A stretch of 46,093 nt of DNA from contig NZ_JNWZ01000055.1 in the NCBI RefSeq assembly GCF_000716545.1, positions 1 to 46,093 of the forward strand. Reading direction: 5' to 3'. Each line of letters opens with the position of its first letter. The stretch's first letter is position 1. The position numbers and the translations under genes were made by a program. Positions 7,227 through 14,336 of this stretch are shown here, in pieces. Under the pieces are notes generated by a model, which made no database searches, was not told the DNA's origin, and saw nothing but the letters and a program-made list of their open reading frames with translations. The DNA is from Kitasatospora phosalacinea (lineage in GTDB: Bacteria; Actinomycetota; Actinomycetes; Streptomycetales; Streptomycetaceae).

Positions 7227-10079
7227 CTACCCCCTGGTGGAGACGGTGACGGAGGCGACCTTCATCGGGTGGCCCGGTTCCGTCCCGGCGGTGGGTGAAC
7301 TGCCGTACGCGGCGGGGAGGTCGCCGCCGACGGCGACGTTCAGGATCAGGAAGATCCCGTGGTGGACGGCCTGGTCCCAGGCGGCCGGGTCGACCCGGTC
7401 GGCGGTGACCTCGAAGTACTCCCTGCCGTCACGCAGCCAGCGGACCCGTTCCGGGTCGGTGGAGCGGTCGATCTCGACGGCGTAGGTGTGGAAGGCGCCC
7501 CAGCAGTCCGCGCAGGGCTGCTCGCCGGAGCCCAGGCCGTTCGGCTCCCGGCACGGCCCGCCGGGGGTGGTGCCGCAGTGCACGGTGCCGAACACGCCGC
7601 GCCCGCCGACGGATTCGAGGACGTCCAGCTCGCCGACGCCGGGCCAGCCGGTGTACCCGTCGCGGAGCTTGCCGCCGAGCGCCCAGAACGCGGGCCAGTA
7701 CCCGGCCGCGGCCCCGCCGTGCACGTCGGGGAGCGCCAACTCGGCCTCCACCCGCAGGATTCCGCCCGCCGGGGCGGCGAAGTCGGCCCGCCTGGACTCG
7801 ATCCGCCCGGAGGACCAGCGGCCGGCCGCGTCCCGGGTGGGCGTGATCTCCAGCGCGCCCCTGCCGTCCAGGTGGACGTTCTCGGCGGAGTCGGTCATGG
7901 TCTCGATCTCGCCGGTGCCCCACCGCGGGGCCGGGCAGCCCGGGTAGCAGGTGCCCAGGTCGTACTGCCAGGCGGCCGGGTCGGGCCTACCGCCGGCCGG
8001 GCCGTCGAACTCGTCGCGCAGCAGCGTCGTCCAGCCGTCCTTGGGGCCGAACGCGCCGCTGTCGATCAGGAGTTGGTCCAGACGCGGGGTGAGCACCACG
8101 GCTGCGGCGTTGGTCAGGTGGGAGTCGTCGCGGTACAGCAGCACGTGCTCCAGGACGGCCGGGCAGCCGCGCCCGCTCGCCGGGCAGAGCACCGAGTTGA
8201 CCTCGACCGTCCGCACGCCCGGGAACTTCCCGGCGGCGATCTCCTCGGCCAGCGGGTCGGCGTACAGGCCCGTGGTGCGCGGGAAGTCGCAGGCGGAGGT
8301 GGTGTCCGGGTGCCCGGAGACGCAGGCCGGGACGTCCAGGCCGGGGTTCGGGGTGTCCTGCAGGTAGACGACCGGGACGCCCAGCTCCCGCAGCGGGGTC
8401 AGGGTCCGCTCCCAGCCGCGCAGCAGCGCGGCCCGGTCGGCGGTGTAGCGGTTGAGCGTGGAGACGACGATCAGCTTGGGCCTCGGACCGTCCTTCAGCC
8501 TGGTCAGGGTGTTCGCCCGCCAGGTGTCGCACTCGTGGTAGGTGCGGCCCAACTGTGGGTTGGTGACCGTGATTTCGGGCAGCGGGCAGCCCTGCTTGAC
8601 GAGCTCCTCGACGGACAGGCGGTGCTGGGCGGCGATGCCGAGCACGGCGGAGAACCACTGTCCGGCGTGCGAGTCGCCGAGCAGCACGATCCGGTCGTCG
8701 CCGGTGCCGAAGCGGCACGGCGGGCTGGTGGTGTCGGCCGGGTCCACCTCGCAGGCGCCGTCCGGCGGGAAGTCCTGCCGGGCCTGGACGGGGTTGGGCA
8801 CGGTCGGCGCGTGCGGGGGCGGCGCGGCGGCCAGCAGGCTGCTGCCGGTGCGGGCGCCCGGCGGCAGGCCGGACGGGTCCGGGGGAGTGGCCGGGCCGAG
8901 GTTGCGGATGGTGCCGGAGCCGACGACCAGCGCCAGCAGCACCGGGAAGACCACCGCGGTCAGGCCCAGTGACAGCCCGCGGCGCGGGATCTCGCCCAGC
9001 ACCCGGCTGCGGCGCAGCGGCTGCTCCAGCCAGCGCAGGGCGGCGTACGCGGGCAGCGCGGCGGCGGCGGTGAGGGCGGCCTTGACGCCCCAGTGCAGGG
9101 CGCCCCACCGGGCCTCGGCGAGGACCAGCACCGGCCAGTGCCACAGGTACAGGTTGTAGGAGAGCCGGCCGATCGCGCGCGGCGCGCCGAGCGACAGCGC
9201 CCGTCCGACCAGGTGGGCGCCGCCGGAGCCGGCCAGCAGGATCGCGGCGGTGCCGGCGGTCGGCAGCAGCGCGGCGTACCCGGGGTAGGGGGTGCGCCCG
9301 TCGAACAGCAGCAGTGCGGCGAGCACCGCAGCCAGGCCGCCGAGGCCCAGCAACTCCCTCGCCAGTCTGGGCAGCTGCCCGATCGGCAGCAGGGCGACGG
9401 CGGCTCCGGCGGCGAACTGCCAGGCCCGGGTGGGCGTGGAGAGGTAGGCGCCGGCGCTCCAGTGCAGGGAGAGCCAGAAGGAGCCGGCGCCGAGCAGCAG
9501 GGTCAGGCCGAGCAGGGTGCGGCGGCGCCAGGCCCAGCGGGCGGCGAGGGCCAGCAGCGGGGCCCAGAGCAGGTAGAACTGCTCCTCGACGGCGAGCGAC
9601 CAGAAGTGCAGCAGCGCGCTCGGGTCGCGGCCGGCCGCCAGGTAGTCGGTCTGTTCGGCGATGAAGCGCCAGTTGGCGACGGACAGCGCGGAGGCGAGGA
9701 CGTCGCGCTCCAGGTCGGCGCGGCGCAGCGGCGCGGTGAGCAGGGCGCCGACGACCGCGACCACGGCCAGCACGACGGCGGCGGAGGGCAGCAGCCGGCG
9801 GGCCCGGCGGGAGTAGAACTCGGTGAGCCGGACGCGCCCGGTGTGCGCGGTCTCGGTGCGCAGCAGGCCGGTGATCAGGTAGCCGGAGACGACGAAGAAG
9901 ACGTCGACGCCGGCGAAGCCGCCCGCGAAACCGGGCACGGCGGCGTGGAAGGCGAGGACGGCGAGCACGGCGACGGCCCGCAGGCCCTCGATGTCGGGTC
10001 GGAACTTCGGCCGCTCGACCGGTGCTTGGCTCAGCACGACGGTGAGCGGGGCGGTACTCGGGGCGGTACTGGTGGACAC
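7227..10079 (-). CDS. Acyltransferase-3 / SGNH / GH16 triple-domain membrane protein, 950 aa
   Basis: Residues about 25-370 form an OafA/YrhL-type acyltransferase with roughly ten membrane spans: the opening FRPDIEGLRAVAVL, FFVVSGYLITGLL and FWSLAVEEQFYLLW are hallmark segments. A Pro-rich linker leads to an SGNH-like domain with GDSH near residue 468 and DDSH near 651. A third module from about 695 to the end resembles glycoside hydrolase family 16, including ELDVLE near residue 816, the Glu-x-Asp-x-x-Glu catalytic box. The SGNH and GH16 parts should face outward. Acyltransferase-SGNH fusions are common; the extra glucanase-like domain is not. It starts with GTG 15 bp after the GT2 gene, so the two are probably co-transcribed and act on one exopolysaccharide, one polymerising and the other acylating and trimming. 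Confidence 0.85.
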   Translation of the reverse strand: MSTSTAPSTAPLTVVLSQAPVERPKFRPDIEGLRAVAVLAVLAFHAAVPGFAGGFAGVDVFFVVSGYLITGLLRTETAHTGRVRLTEFYSRRARRLLPSAAVVLAVVAVVGALLTAPLRRADLERDVLASALSVANWRFIAEQTDYLAAGRDPSALLHFWSLAVEEQFYLLWAPLLALAARWAWRRRTLLGLTLLLGAGSFWLSLHWSAGAYLSTPTRAWQFAAGAAVALLPIGQLPRLARELLGLGGLAAVLAALLLFDGRTPYPGYAALLPTAGTAAILLAGSGGAHLVGRALSLGAPRAIGRLSYNLYLWHWPVLVLAEARWGALHWGVKAALTAAAALPAYAALRWLEQPLRRSRVLGEIPRRGLSLGLTAVVFPVLLALVVGSGTIRNLGPATPPDPSGLPPGARTGSSLLAAAPPPHAPTVPNPVQARQDFPPDGACEVDPADTTSPPCRFGTGDDRIVLLGDSHAGQWFSAVLGIAAQHRLSVEELVKQGCPLPEITVTNPQLGRTYHECDTWRANTLTRLKDGPRPKLIVVSTLNRYTADRAALLRGWERTLTPLRELGVPVVYLQDTPNPGLDVPACVSGHPDTTSACDFPRTTGLYADPLAEEIAAGKFPGVRTVEVNSVLCPASGRGCPAVLEHVLLYRDDSHLTNAAAVVLTPRLDQLLIDSGAFGPKDGWTTLLRDEFDGPAGGRPDPAAWQYDLGTCYPGCPAPRWGTGEIETMTDSAENVHLDGRGALEITPTRDAAGRWSSGRIESRRADFAAPAGGILRVEAELALPDVHGGAAAGYWPAFWALGGKLRDGYTGWPGVGELDVLESVGGRGVFGTVHCGTTPGGPCREPNGLGSGEQPCADCWGAFHTYAVEIDRSTDPERVRWLRDGREYFEVTADRVDPAAWDQAVHHGIFLILNVAVGGDLPAAYGSSPTAGTEPGHPMKVASVTVSTRG

Positions 10080-10094
10080 GGGAGCGTGGACCTT

Positions 10095-11786
10095 TCAGCC
10101 CAGCCAGGGCAGCATCGGGGCTGCCCAGCCGGAGGCGAGCAGGGCGATCAGGGCGAGCGTGCTCGTGACGGCGAGGGCCTCGGGCCAGCGCCGCGGCCGC
10201 ATCGCCGGGCGGGCCCCGGAGTCGGCGGAGTCGGTGGAGTCGGTGGAGTCGGTGGAGTCGGCGGTGCGGGGCCGGAGTTCGGCGTACAGGTCGCGGATCA
10301 GCGGCAGGCCGAGGTGCAGTTGCACGGCCAGGTACAGGGCCAGGCCCCAGGTGGTGTGCCAGCCGTGCAGCCAGGTCGCGGCGGCCACGCCGATGCCGGT
10401 GGCGGCCAGGGTGCCGGCCGTCCACAGCAGGGAGACCAGCAGCACCTTGCGGGCCATGCCGCCGGAGCGGCCGGGCTTGGCGACGCCGGTGGGCACCCAG
10501 GCGGCGCTGCGGCCGCGAACGGTGTGCCAGTAGGCGGTGGCGGCGGCGAAGCTCATCAGCACGTTGGCGCGCAGCACCTCGGAGCGCCAGCGGGTGCGGC
10601 TGACCCGGGGCAGCAGCACGTGCCACAGCCACAGCAGGGAGAGCATCGGCAGCACGTACCAGGCGCGGACTTCGCCGGGGAAGGCGAACAGCATGACCAG
10701 CGGCGGCAGCGGGGCGGTGAGCACGTTCACGGCGGCGGCCAGGTAGCCGACGATGCCCTCGTCGAAGCAGCGGCGCATCCGCCAGGTCATCGCCCTGCGG
10801 GTGGCCCGGTCGCCGATCAGGTGCAGGTTGCCCATCGTCCAGCGGTACTGCTGGTTGACGAAGCTGGTGGTGGAGTCCGGCGAGGTGCCCTTGGCGACCA
10901 GCACCGGCACGTACCGGGTGGTGTAGCCCTGCTGGTGCAGGGCGAGGCCGGTGTACATGTCCTCGCTGTGGTCGAGCCGGGCGAAGCCGCCCGCGGCGTC
11001 GATCGCGGCGCGCCGGTAGACGGCGTTGGAGCCGCAGCAGATGGCGGCGTCGGAGGCGTCCCGGCTGGGCTGCACCCAGCGGAAGAACCACTCCTGGGCG
11101 GAGCCGGCGGCGCGCTGCACCCAGCCCATCGAGGCGTCGGTGTCGAAGCACTGCGGGCTCTGCACGATGCCGACCTTCGGGTCGCCGAAGTACGGCAGCA
11201 GGTGCCGCAGCAGGTCGGCGCGCGGCGCGAAGTCGGCGTCCAGGATGGCGATGAACTCGCCGTCGCCGAGGGTCAGCGCGTGGTTGAGGTTGCCGGCCTT
11301 CTTGAACTCGCCGCGGTTCGGCCGGACCACGTAGTGGTAGCCGAACTCCTTTGCCAGGCGGGCGACTTCGGGACGGTCTGCGTCGTCGAGCACCCAGACG
11401 TCGAGGCGTCCCGGGTACTCGCTGCGGGCGACCGCGCGGTAGGCGTTCTCCAGGATGTCGAGCGGTTCGCCGCAGGTCGGCAGGTACAGGTCGACGGACG
11501 GCGGCCGGGTCGGCTGCCAGGCGGCGACCAGCAGTTCGTGGCCGGCCCGGGTGAAGCGGCGGCGGCGCAGCCCGTTCAGGCAGGTCAGCGCGAGTGCGAC
11601 GGCGTTGATGCCGAGGACGGCGAGGAACGGCCACAGGGCCGGGTTGCGCAGCGAGAAGCTGAGCATGGTGCCGGCGCTGACCGTGAAGGCGAGCGCGGAC
11701 AGCAGCGGGACCCAGCGGCGCTGAGGCCCGAAGTACCAGTAGAGCTCCTGATCGGAAGGTGGTGACGGAAGGTGATTGGCAGTCAT
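10095..11786 (-). CDS. Cellulose-synthase-like family 2 glycosyltransferase
   Basis: A 563-aa processive GT2. The catalytic core shows VLDDAD (D134/D135), LDADF (D183/D185), HSEDM (E275-D276) and QQYRW (Q312, R315-W316), the D, DxD, (T/S)ED and QxxRW set of cellulose and beta-glucan synthases. Two membrane spans precede the core and about four to five follow it. The chosen ATG has GGGGGG 5 bp upstream; a longer reading from 11981 would run through the promoter and operator. No PilZ domain is visible, so c-di-GMP control is not indicated. The C-terminal loop has an Asp-Ser-Thr repeat encoded by 9-bp DNA repeats. The likely role is synthesis of a beta-linked surface glucan, with the downstream acyltransferase/GH16 protein modifying it. 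Confidence 0.9.
   Translation of the reverse strand: MTANHLPSPPSDQELYWYFGPQRRWVPLLSALAFTVSAGTMLSFSLRNPALWPFLAVLGINAVALALTCLNGLRRRRFTRAGHELLVAAWQPTRPPSVDLYLPTCGEPLDILENAYRAVARSEYPGRLDVWVLDDADRPEVARLAKEFGYHYVVRPNRGEFKKAGNLNHALTLGDGEFIAILDADFAPRADLLRHLLPYFGDPKVGIVQSPQCFDTDASMGWVQRAAGSAQEWFFRWVQPSRDASDAAICCGSNAVYRRAAIDAAGGFARLDHSEDMYTGLALHQQGYTTRYVPVLVAKGTSPDSTTSFVNQQYRWTMGNLHLIGDRATRRAMTWRMRRCFDEGIVGYLAAAVNVLTAPLPPLVMLFAFPGEVRAWYVLPMLSLLWLWHVLLPRVSRTRWRSEVLRANVLMSFAAATAYWHTVRGRSAAWVPTGVAKPGRSGGMARKVLLVSLLWTAGTLAATGIGVAAATWLHGWHTTWGLALYLAVQLHLGLPLIRDLYAELRPRTADSTDSTDSTDSADSGARPAMRPRRWPEALAVTSTLALIALLASGWAAPMLPWLG
10219..10263. repeat. Five 9-bp tandem repeats inside the GT2 gene
   Basis: Five units of GAGTCGGYG encode an Asp-Ser-(Thr/Ala) repeat in a cytoplasmic loop near the C-terminus of the glycosyltransferase. 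The unit number could vary between strains without breaking the frame. Confidence 0.8.
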
Positions 11787-11838
11787 TGGGCCCCCCACGG
11801 CCGGACATTGACACCTGTCGTCGGTCAGATTACCTGAT

Positions 11839-11850
11839 TGGTATAGACCA
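11839..11850 (-). promoter_or_regulatory. DasR-like (dre) operator upstream of the GT2 operon
   Basis: On the minus strand the 12-mer TGGTCTATACCA matches the core of the DasR responsive element, TGGTCTAGACCA, at 11 of 12 positions, with TTGG/CCAA extending the symmetry by one base on each side. It lies about 53 bp upstream of the GT2 start codon. DasR is the GntR/HutC-type N-acetylglucosamine regulator of streptomycetes. The site suggests amino-sugar control of the surface glucan operon. Other HutC-type regulators bind similar sites, so the identity of the regulator is inferred. Confidence 0.6.
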
Positions 11851-11893
11851 AATGACCACGGTGGATGAACGCCGGGACAACTCGGGTGAAGGC

Positions 11894-11923
11894 GGCATGA
11901 CCAGGCGTGACCAGGCATGACCG
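11894..11923. repeat. Three 10-bp direct repeats in the intergenic region
   Basis: Three consecutive units GGCATGACCA / GGCGTGACCA / GGCATGACCG lie about 110 bp upstream of the GT2 start. The 10-bp period is close to one helical turn, as expected for a protein binding along one DNA face. The rest of the stretch 11787-12073 holds no convincing gene. Confidence 0.55.
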
Positions 11924-12073
11924 TGTCAGGAAAGATCGCCGCCGAGGTGCGTGCGGGGCCTCCGGGGCGGTTGACGCGCAATGTGGCGCAGTGGTTCCGG
12001 GCCCGGCGCGGCGGGCGTCCGCCGGATGAAGTGGCGGCGTTCCGCCAGGGCTTGACGGGGCGTCAGGTGGCCC

Positions 12074-12442
12074 TCAGTGACGGGCCGGGCATCCGGCGGC
12101 GGCCAGCACGGCGTCCAGCAGGCCGGGGAAGCGGGCGGCCAGGTCCTCCGCGCGCAGGGTGTTCATCTTCGAGGTGCCGCGCCGGTGCTGGCGGATCAGC
12201 CCGGCCTCCCGCAGCACCCGGAAGTGGTGCGTCATCGTCGACTTGGTGACCGGCAGCTCGAACGCCAGGCAGTTCAGCTCGTCGCCGCCCGCGTCCGCCA
12301 GCTCGGAGACGATCCGCAGCCGGATCGGATCCGCCAGCGCATGCAGGACGCACGCCAACTGCAGCTCCGCGGTGGGGGGTTCGGGGAGCAGCCCGGGGCA
12401 GTCCTGGTCGTGGTCGATGGTCACGCTGCCATAGTACGACAT
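12074..12442 (-). CDS. ArsR-family transcriptional regulator
   Basis: A 122-aa winged-helix protein: LACVLHALADPIRLRIVSEL is followed by a recognition region, TKSTMTHHFRVLREAGLI, and a basic wing, typical of ArsR/SmtB repressors. No obvious cysteine metal site (ELCVCD-type) is present, so it probably senses an organic or redox signal, or heme or flavin chemistry, rather than metals. It is divergent from the old yellow enzyme gene with an 87-bp spacer and probably represses both. Neither start has a strong ribosome site. I chose the ATG at 12442; a GTG at 12424 gives 116 aa. Confidence 0.85.
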   Translation of the reverse strand: MSYYGSVTIDHDQDCPGLLPEPPTAELQLACVLHALADPIRLRIVSELADAGGDELNCLAFELPVTKSTMTHHFRVLREAGLIRQHRRGTSKMNTLRAEDLAARFPGLLDAVLAAAGCPARH

Positions 12443-12469
12443 CTCTCGTAGTTTGACAGTTCTCGTAGT
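12435..12469. promoter_or_regulatory. Probable ArsR operator over the divergent promoters
   Basis: A 9-bp direct repeat, TCTCGTAGT, occurs at 12444-12452 and 12461-12469 (17-bp period). The first copy also forms the inverted repeat TACGA-N6-TCGTA (12435-12450) over the ArsR start codon. A TTGACA hexamer at 12453-12458 lies between the copies and could be the -35 box of the rightward gene. The arrangement suits a repressor blocking both directions. Confidence 0.55.
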
Positions 12470-12529
12470 ACGGTGGGTATCGTACGAAGTGGAAGAAGCC
12501 GTGTCGGACCACAGGAAGGACGGGCAGTC

Positions 12530-13624
12530 GTGAGCGCCCTGTTCGAGCCCATCACCCTCCGTTCGCTGACCATCCCCAACCGGATTTGGCTCAGCCCGAT
12601 GTGCATGTACTCGGCCGCCCCCGAAGGCTCCGACACCGGCGTCGCCACCGACTTCCACCTCGCCCACCTCGGCTCCCGCGCCGCCGGCGGCGCCGGACTG
12701 GTGATGGTCGAGGCCACCGGCGTCCGCCCCGACGGCCGGATCTCCCCGTGGGACCTCGGCCTGTGGAACGACCGCCAGCAGGAGCAGCTGGCCCGGGTCG
12801 CCGCGCTGATCGCCCAGCACGGCTCCGTCCCGGCGATCCAGCTCGCCCACGCGGGCCGCAAGGCGTCCACCAACCGCCCCGGCCTCGGCGGCGGCCCGCT
12901 CCCGGTCGAGGAGGGCGGCTGGCCGGTGGTGGGCCCCTCCCCGCTGCCGTTCAAGGAGGGCTACCCCGTCCCGGCCGAGCTGACCGAGGAGCAGATCGCC
13001 GAACTGGTCGAGGACTTCGCCGCCTCGGCCCGCCGCGCCCTGGCCGCCGGGTTCAAGGTCGTCGAGGTGCACGGCGCGCACGGCTACCTCACCCACCAGT
13101 TCCTCTCCCCGGTCTCCAACCACCGCACCGACGGCTACGGCGGCGACTTCGCCGGGCGCAGCCGCTTCGCCCGCGAGGTCGCCGCGGCGGTCCGGGCCGT
13201 GTGGCCCGCCGAACTCCCGGTGTTCTTCCGGATCTCCGCCACCGACTGGCTCCCCGAGGAGCCCAGCTGGACGGTCGAGGAGTCCGTCCTGCTCGCCAAG
13301 GAGCTCCAGGCCCTCGGCGTCGACCTGATCGACGTCTCCACCGGCGGCAACGTCCCGCACGCGGAGATCCCCGTCGAGCCCGCCTACCAGGTCCCGTTCG
13401 CCGAGACCGTCCGCCGCGAGTCCGGCCTCCCGGTCAACGCGGTCGGCCTGATCACCGACGCCGCCCAGGCCGAGGAGATCGTCGCCGAGGGCCGCGCCGA
13501 CGCGGTCATGCTCGGCCGCGAGCTGCTGCGCGACCCGTACTGGCCGCTGCACGCCGCCCGCGAACTCGACGTCCCCCGCAGCTGGCCCGCCCAGTACGGC
13601 TACGCGGTCGGCCCGCGCGGCTGA
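12530..13624 (+). CDS. Old yellow enzyme, YqjM-type NADH:flavin oxidoreductase
   Basis: A 364-aa FMN TIM-barrel ene-reductase. The N-terminus has SPMCMYSA, with C25 matching the redox-tuning Cys26 of YqjM. QLAHAGRKAS and EVHGAHGYLTHQFLSP provide flavin and substrate contacts, and ADAVMLGRELLRDPYW is the C-terminal phosphate-binding region. The GTG start is fixed by AGGAAGGA at 12513-12520. It should reduce the C=C bond of activated alkenes, enals or enones, perhaps in electrophile detoxification. Divergence from an ArsR regulator with repeats in the spacer suggests induction by such compounds. Confidence 0.93.
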   Translation: MSALFEPITLRSLTIPNRIWLSPMCMYSAAPEGSDTGVATDFHLAHLGSRAAGGAGLVMVEATGVRPDGRISPWDLGLWNDRQQEQLARVAALIAQHGSVPAIQLAHAGRKASTNRPGLGGGPLPVEEGGWPVVGPSPLPFKEGYPVPAELTEEQIAELVEDFAASARRALAAGFKVVEVHGAHGYLTHQFLSPVSNHRTDGYGGDFAGRSRFAREVAAAVRAVWPAELPVFFRISATDWLPEEPSWTVEESVLLAKELQALGVDLIDVSTGGNVPHAEIPVEPAYQVPFAETVRRESGLPVNAVGLITDAAQAEEIVAEGRADAVMLGRELLRDPYWPLHAARELDVPRSWPAQYGYAVGPRG

Positions 13625-13637
13625 CCCCCGCGCTGCA

Positions 13638-13677
13638 CCACGGCGCGCAGGCCCCGGCCCGGGTCCGCGCGCCGTGG
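13638..13677. terminator. Hairpin between convergent transcripts
   Basis: A perfect 11-bp inverted repeat (13638-13648 with 13667-13677) with a GC-rich loop lies between the old yellow enzyme stop codon and the stop codon of a 48-aa minus-strand ORF. It supports the small ORF being the end of a leftward transcript. Confidence 0.6.
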
Positions 13678-13680
13678 CGC

Positions 13681-13827
13681 TCAACGCGGGGCGTTGACCA
13701 GTGGCCCGGTCAGGACGCAGGCGAACCCGACCTCCACCTCGGCGCCGTCGTCGTGGCGCAGCTCCCGGTCGCACCGGGCGTCCAGCAGGTCCTCCAGCGG
13801 GACGACGACGGGCTCGGCGCCCGGCAC
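13681..13827 (-). CDS. Small hypothetical protein, 48 aa
   Basis: This short ORF starts with GTG behind GGAG (4-bp spacing), begins VPGAEPVVVPLEDLLDAR, contains two cysteines and ends at 13681. Almost every codon ends in G or C, the normal coding bias here, which is hard to obtain by chance over 48 codons on the right strand. It lies 28 bp downstream of the PPOX gene on the same strand and is followed by a hairpin. I do not recognise the family. It could be a small partner of the PPOX protein or exporter, or a remnant of a longer gene. Confidence 0.55.
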   Translation of the reverse strand: MPGAEPVVVPLEDLLDARCDRELRHDDGAEVEVGFACVLTGPLVNAPR

Positions 13828-13855
13828 GGTTCTCCGGCCCGCCGCCTGCGGGCGG

Positions 13856-14326
13856 CTACTGCTCGGGCGCCAGCCGGGCCGGGAAGCCGCCGGTGGCGAT
13901 CGGGCCCCAGCGCCGCGGGGTGATCCGGATCAGCGACTTGTCCTGGCGGCGCATCGCCTCGCGGTACTCCTCCCAGTCCGGGTGCTCGCCGGCGATGTTG
14001 CGGTAGTACTCCACCAGCGGCTCCAGGGCCTCCGGCATGTCCAGCACCTCGGCCTCGCCGTCCACCTGCACCCAGGGGCCGTTCCACTCGTCGGAGAGCA
14101 CGACCACGCTCACCGCGGCGTCCCGCTTGGCGTTGCGGGTCTTGGCCCGCTCGGGGTAGGTGGAGACGACGATCCGGCCGGCGTCGTCCACCCCGCAGGT
14201 CAGCGGGGAGGCCTGCGGGGTGCCGTCGGTGCGGCGGGTGAGCAGCAGCGCGCGGTGGCGGGGGCGGACGAACTCCAGCAGTTCGGCCAGGCCGACCCGG
14301 GTGTTGGTGGCGATCGAAGGACTCAT
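13856..14326 (-). CDS. PPOX-class F420-dependent oxidoreductase family protein
   Basis: A 156-aa split-barrel flavin/F420-binding protein of the pyridoxamine-phosphate-oxidase-like superfamily. Typical features are RHRALLLTRRTDGTPQASP near the N-terminus, IVVSTYPERAKTRNAKRD in the cofactor-binding region, and WVQVDGEAEVLD. Length and motifs fit the actinobacterial PPOX class F420-dependent group, which reduce quinones, biliverdin-like or xenobiotic substrates. Only 10 bp separate it from the exporter stop codon, so it is likely in the same operon. Confidence 0.85.
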   Translation of the reverse strand: MSPSIATNTRVGLAELLEFVRPRHRALLLTRRTDGTPQASPLTCGVDDAGRIVVSTYPERAKTRNAKRDAAVSVVVLSDEWNGPWVQVDGEAEVLDMPEALEPLVEYYRNIAGEHPDWEEYREAMRRQDKSLIRITPRRWGPIATGGFPARLAPEQ

Positions 14327-14336
14327 GCCGCCCAGC

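Noticed and set aside
10219..10263. Regulatory repeat array
   Set aside because: It lies in frame inside the GT2 coding region and encodes an Asp-Ser-Thr linker, so a coding explanation suffices.
11917..12249. 110-aa plus-strand ORF upstream of and overlapping the ArsR gene
   Set aside because: Mixed third-position composition, no ribosome site, and its second half is antisense to the well-supported ArsR coding region.
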